From Candidatus Bathyarchaeota archaeon (GTDB taxonomy: Archaea; Thermoproteota; Bathyarchaeia; Bathyarchaeales; SOJC01), in assembly GCA_030641425.1 (NCBI GenBank), contig DAOWHM010000133.1, positions 1 to 7,876 on the forward strand: DNA of 7,876 nucleotides, written 5' to 3'. Numbering within the stretch: position 1 is the first letter of the stretch; every line of letters starts with the position of its first letter. A program made the position numbers and the translations under genes. Of the stretch, positions 5,603 to 7,876 are shown piece after piece. Under the pieces are notes generated by a model, which was not told the origin of the DNA, did not search any database, and saw nothing but the letters and a program-made list of their open reading frames with translations.

Positions 5603-7732
5603 GTGACAAGGGCAAAACATAGAGAAGTCATCATCTTCTTATTCATTCTAGTTTTATCAGTCTTTCAACTAGCGTTTCTAGCACGTGAAGCCTCTGCGGA
5701 AGTATCCATTAATAACATGACTCCTACCGAAGGCTACGTAGGCACAGAGGTTACTGTGATTGGGCAAATCAACACAATAAATGGGGCTTACGAGATTCTG
5801 TTTGACGGAGAACTTGTTAAGAATGGCACAGCTAACCTTGCTGTAGTCTCAGAAACCTTCATTGTTCCAAATAGCACTGCTGGACTTCATGAAGTTCGAT
5901 TGCGAGATCTTCTCAATGGTACAGAGAGTGCTGTTTGGAGCTTCACAATTCAAACACAATACACCATTAGACCCGTGATTCCACAAGAGCCAAGTCAACT
6001 GCAAGAGGGCTCCAACGTGACTGTTGTGGTTACCATTACTGGGGAAGAAGCTAACAAAACAGACCGCTTGAGGATTACTTTGGATGACCCGGCTAATGTA
6101 ACCTCCTCTTCAGCGGAGATTCTCGTACAGGTGAGTTCCGAAGGCTTTTGTACAATCAGCAAGAATTATCCTTCTGACTTTGACGGGGGAAATCGATCAA
6201 CCTTCTTCGTGGGCGACTATGAGATTGCCTTAGTCAGGGTCACGAATGAAACCCTCGCAACAGGCAGTTTCACAGTGGGTCTCACAGACGCTTCAGAATA
6301 CCACAGGTTTCAAACGGTGAAGATCAAAGCGGTAAATTATACTGTATCCGAAGTTTCCAGTATCAATATAACCTTTATAGATAAAATTGTCTTTCAATCT
6401 CTTCCGAATGCTTCGGAGATAGTTGAAGCAAACTGGACAATCCCTGCAAATGCTAGTTTGGGATCATACAAAGTTGAGGTTTCTTGGAGCCCCGATGAAA
6501 AATTAGTGCTTGACGCTCAAAACTTCACTATTGTTCCAATATTTTTCTCATGCGAGGTTCGAGCGTACAATTTGGACAACGAACTAGTCAGTGGAGTCTC
6601 TATTGAAGCTAGAGACTTGTCGAACTTTACAGTTACCCAGACTACAACTGTCGGAGTCGCGTCTTTCTATTTGGCAACAGCTAATTACACTTTTGTAGCG
6701 TTCTGGAATCTAGGTGCTCCGCAGACGAAGCAGGTCGGTGAGTTATCTGGAGTTAGCCTATCTGGAAATCTCACTGGAGATTCAGCCATAAATATCACTT
6801 GCTCTCTGGTCCACATCAGAGTTACCGTCAGAGATGAAGGAGGAGCAACACTCCCCAAAACTGAGATGCAGATGAACTTCACTTACATATCAAGAATTGG
6901 CTTTTTAGACGCACCAATAAACGGATCCCTCACTCAGGAAACCGACATAAATGGCACAACAGTATTCCAAAACGTCTTCACTAACATCAACTACTCAATC
7001 GAGACTCGCCGCTATCAAAATCCTTTCAACACAACAACAATTAATGCCACATCCTCGATTTGGCTTAACATAACCTGCCCAACCTATAAGCTCATCATAA
7101 ACGTTTACGACAGAGATGGAGCTGGCTCACCACTTAAGGATGCGCAAGTAAAGGTTTACGAATGGAGCATTGGCAAGAACGCGCCTGAGGGTTCCTATGT
7201 AAAGCTGAATGGGACAAATGATGACGGTAACGCTGAATTTGATTTAATCTTCGGAAAATATGGAGTTCTGATATTTGTCGACGACGCTCTCGTGAATGCG
7301 ACTAGTGTTAATCTGAATGCACCTCAAACGGTTTTTAATGTTTTATGTAGATTGTATCCTCTGATCCTCACTGTTAAGGTACTGGACTATTTTGGACAGG
7401 TCATACCAAATGTAAACGTAACTATAGAACGAGAAGGAATATCCTTAGCATCTTCCACAACGGGAGGAGATGGTGTTGCTCAATTCTCTGAGCTTGTTGG
7501 CGGTAACTATAGAATTTTTGTGTTCATGGAAGGGAAACCTTATGAAACCGCAATGTTCAACCTCAATGAACCTCAAACGGTTGCAATGAAGATTGATGGA
7601 GTAGTTTCGTTAGGTGGATTAGTGATAGAGATGACTCATTTCATCTTGATTATTCTGGCGTTAATTTTAGTGGTTGCCTTTTTGCTTTCACTTGCATACC
7701 GTAGACGCAAGGCGCGCGAAGTGAAGGAATGA
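5603..7732 (+). CDS. Secreted, membrane-anchored surface protein with Ig-like and carboxypeptidase-regulatory-like repeats
   Basis: This 709-residue protein has an N-terminal signal peptide (charged start, hydrophobic about 9-26, likely cleavage after ASA at residue 32), a long beta-rich extracellular part, one C-terminal membrane segment (about 679-698) and the basic tail YRRRKAREVKE in the cytoplasm. Residues 34-117 look like an IPT/TIG domain (TPTEGYVGTEVTVIG). Residues of about 118-312 are less distinctive Ig-like sandwiches. About 313-664 hold four related units with the pattern V.V.D..G, then a dG.a.F turn and a YxxxV strand, as in CarboxypepD_reg/Cna-B-like domains. The last two units share the motif APQTV/EPQTV. 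There are about 29 N-X-S/T sequons, so heavy N-glycosylation is expected. GTG 5603 has GAGGG 6 nt upstream. No catalytic motif is visible; an S-layer-associated, adhesive or structural role is inferred. Confidence 0.82.
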   Translation: MTRAKHREVIIFLFILVLSVFQLAFLAREASAEVSINNMTPTEGYVGTEVTVIGQINTINGAYEILFDGELVKNGTANLAVVSETFIVPNSTAGLHEVRLRDLLNGTESAVWSFTIQTQYTIRPVIPQEPSQLQEGSNVTVVVTITGEEANKTDRLRITLDDPANVTSSSAEILVQVSSEGFCTISKNYPSDFDGGNRSTFFVGDYEIALVRVTNETLATGSFTVGLTDASEYHRFQTVKIKAVNYTVSEVSSINITFIDKIVFQSLPNASEIVEANWTIPANASLGSYKVEVSWSPDEKLVLDAQNFTIVPIFFSCEVRAYNLDNELVSGVSIEARDLSNFTVTQTTTVGVASFYLATANYTFVAFWNLGAPQTKQVGELSGVSLSGNLTGDSAINITCSLVHIRVTVRDEGGATLPKTEMQMNFTYISRIGFLDAPINGSLTQETDINGTTVFQNVFTNINYSIETRRYQNPFNTTTINATSSIWLNITCPTYKLIINVYDRDGAGSPLKDAQVKVYEWSIGKNAPEGSYVKLNGTNDDGNAEFDLIFGKYGVLIFVDDALVNATSVNLNAPQTVFNVLCRLYPLILTVKVLDYFGQVIPNVNVTIEREGISLASSTTGGDGVAQFSELVGGNYRIFVFMEGKPYETAMFNLNEPQTVAMKIDGVVSLGGLVIEMTHFILIILALILVVAFLLSLAYRRRKAREVKE

Positions 7733-7743
7733 AGTATCGGAAA

Positions 7744-7760
7744 AGTTTATTATACTAAAC
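7744..7760 (+). promoter_or_regulatory. AT-rich TATA-like element after the surface gene
   Basis: AGTTTATTATACTAAAC, just after the surface-gene stop, resembles an archaeal TATA box. A second candidate, AAGTATAATT, lies at 7782-7791. The latter is better placed for the possible gene at 7830, since initiation near 7812 would leave a leader of about 18 nt. Neither is certain. Confidence 0.3.
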
Positions 7761-7768
7761 CTCCTTAG

Positions 7769-7778
7769 ACTTTTTTGT
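7769..7778 (+). terminator. Possible U-tract terminator of the surface-protein gene
   Basis: Six consecutive T (7771-7776) follow the stop by about 38 nt. Archaeal RNA polymerase often terminates at T-runs without a hairpin. No stable stem precedes this one, and the run is short, so support is modest. Confidence 0.35.
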
Positions 7779-7810
7779 AAGAAGTATAATTGTCTGGAAT
7801 TTTGTAAGAA
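7773..7810 (+). repeat. 11-bp direct repeat, 27-bp period
   Basis: TTTTGTAAGAA occurs at 7773-7783 and again at 7800-7810. The copies flank the TATA-like AAGTATAATT. The sequence is AT-rich, so chance is possible, but an 11-bp exact repeat placed around a promoter could be a pair of regulator sites. Confidence 0.4.
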
Positions 7811-7829
7811 AAAACACAGAGGTTGTGTC

Positions 7830-7876
7830 GTGTTGGGTGAAGTGAAATATTGTTCCCCTAGATGTAATCTCTTCAA
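7830..7876 (+). CDS. Possible start of a cysteine-containing protein, cut by the window edge
   Basis: From GTG 7830 the frame reads MLGEVKYCSPRCNLF and stays open to the window end. AGAGG lies 7 nt upstream at 7818-7822, and an AT-rich promoter-like word precedes it. The C-x3-C pair suggests a small metal-binding protein, but only 15 residues are visible and no family can be assigned. The gap from the surface gene (7733-7829) has no other coding sign. Confidence 0.35.
   Translation, partial: MLGEVKYCSPRCNLF

Noticed and set aside
7688..7876. Minus-strand open frame at the right edge
   Set aside because: It overlaps the end of the surface-protein gene, has a composition typical of AT-rich noncoding DNA and matches no recognisable family.

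Overview
The window looks archaeal and most resembles a Thermoproteota/TACK genome such as a Bathyarchaeia-type lineage; this placement is inferred from gene content, not measured. The archaeal signs are a 2-oxoacid:ferredoxin oxidoreductase, an archaeal-type TYW1/Taw1 wyosine enzyme, a translin/TRAX-family protein, AT-rich TATA-like boxes upstream of genes, frequent GTG and TTG starts with Shine-Dalgarno-like sequences, and a large sequon-rich surface protein with one C-terminal membrane anchor.

Layout. At the left edge (2-960, + strand) are the 3' part of korB and the complete korC, overlapping by 4 bp. They are the end of an operon for 2-oxoglutarate (2-oxoacid):ferredoxin oxidoreductase. 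Facing them is a run of five minus-strand genes (994-5435). In transcription order these are serine hydroxymethyltransferase (glyA-like), 4-demethylwyosine synthase (taw1/TYW1), a translin/TRAX-like ribonuclease, endonuclease V (nfi) and a YhaM-like HD-domain phosphohydrolase. Gaps are about 85, 59, 39 and 124 bp, so some read-through is possible, although TATA-like boxes precede several genes. A 167-bp divergent intergenic region (5436-5602) then leads into a 709-residue secreted, membrane-anchored surface protein on the + strand (5603-7732). The last 144 bp hold promoter-like and U-tract-like elements and the probable start of another gene that runs off the window.

How the genes may work together. 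KorBC and SHMT belong to central and one-carbon metabolism. The middle of the minus-strand run is linked by nucleic-acid function: Taw1 modifies G37 of tRNA-Phe, the translin/TRAX protein keeps the three acidic residues of the C3PO RNase, endonuclease V acts at inosine in DNA or RNA, and the HD protein resembles the catalytic part of the YhaM 3'-5' exoribonuclease. A shared RNA-processing or repair role is a hypothesis from proximity only.

The clearest anomaly is a frameshift in the SHMT gene. The conserved N-terminal segment lies in one frame and the rest in another, joined near 5318-5327, consistent with loss of 2 nt from a short CT run. The other points of interest are a perfect 7-bp inverted repeat in the surface-gene promoter and the four-unit repeat structure of the surface protein. 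No tRNA, rRNA, CRISPR array or insertion sequence was recognised.
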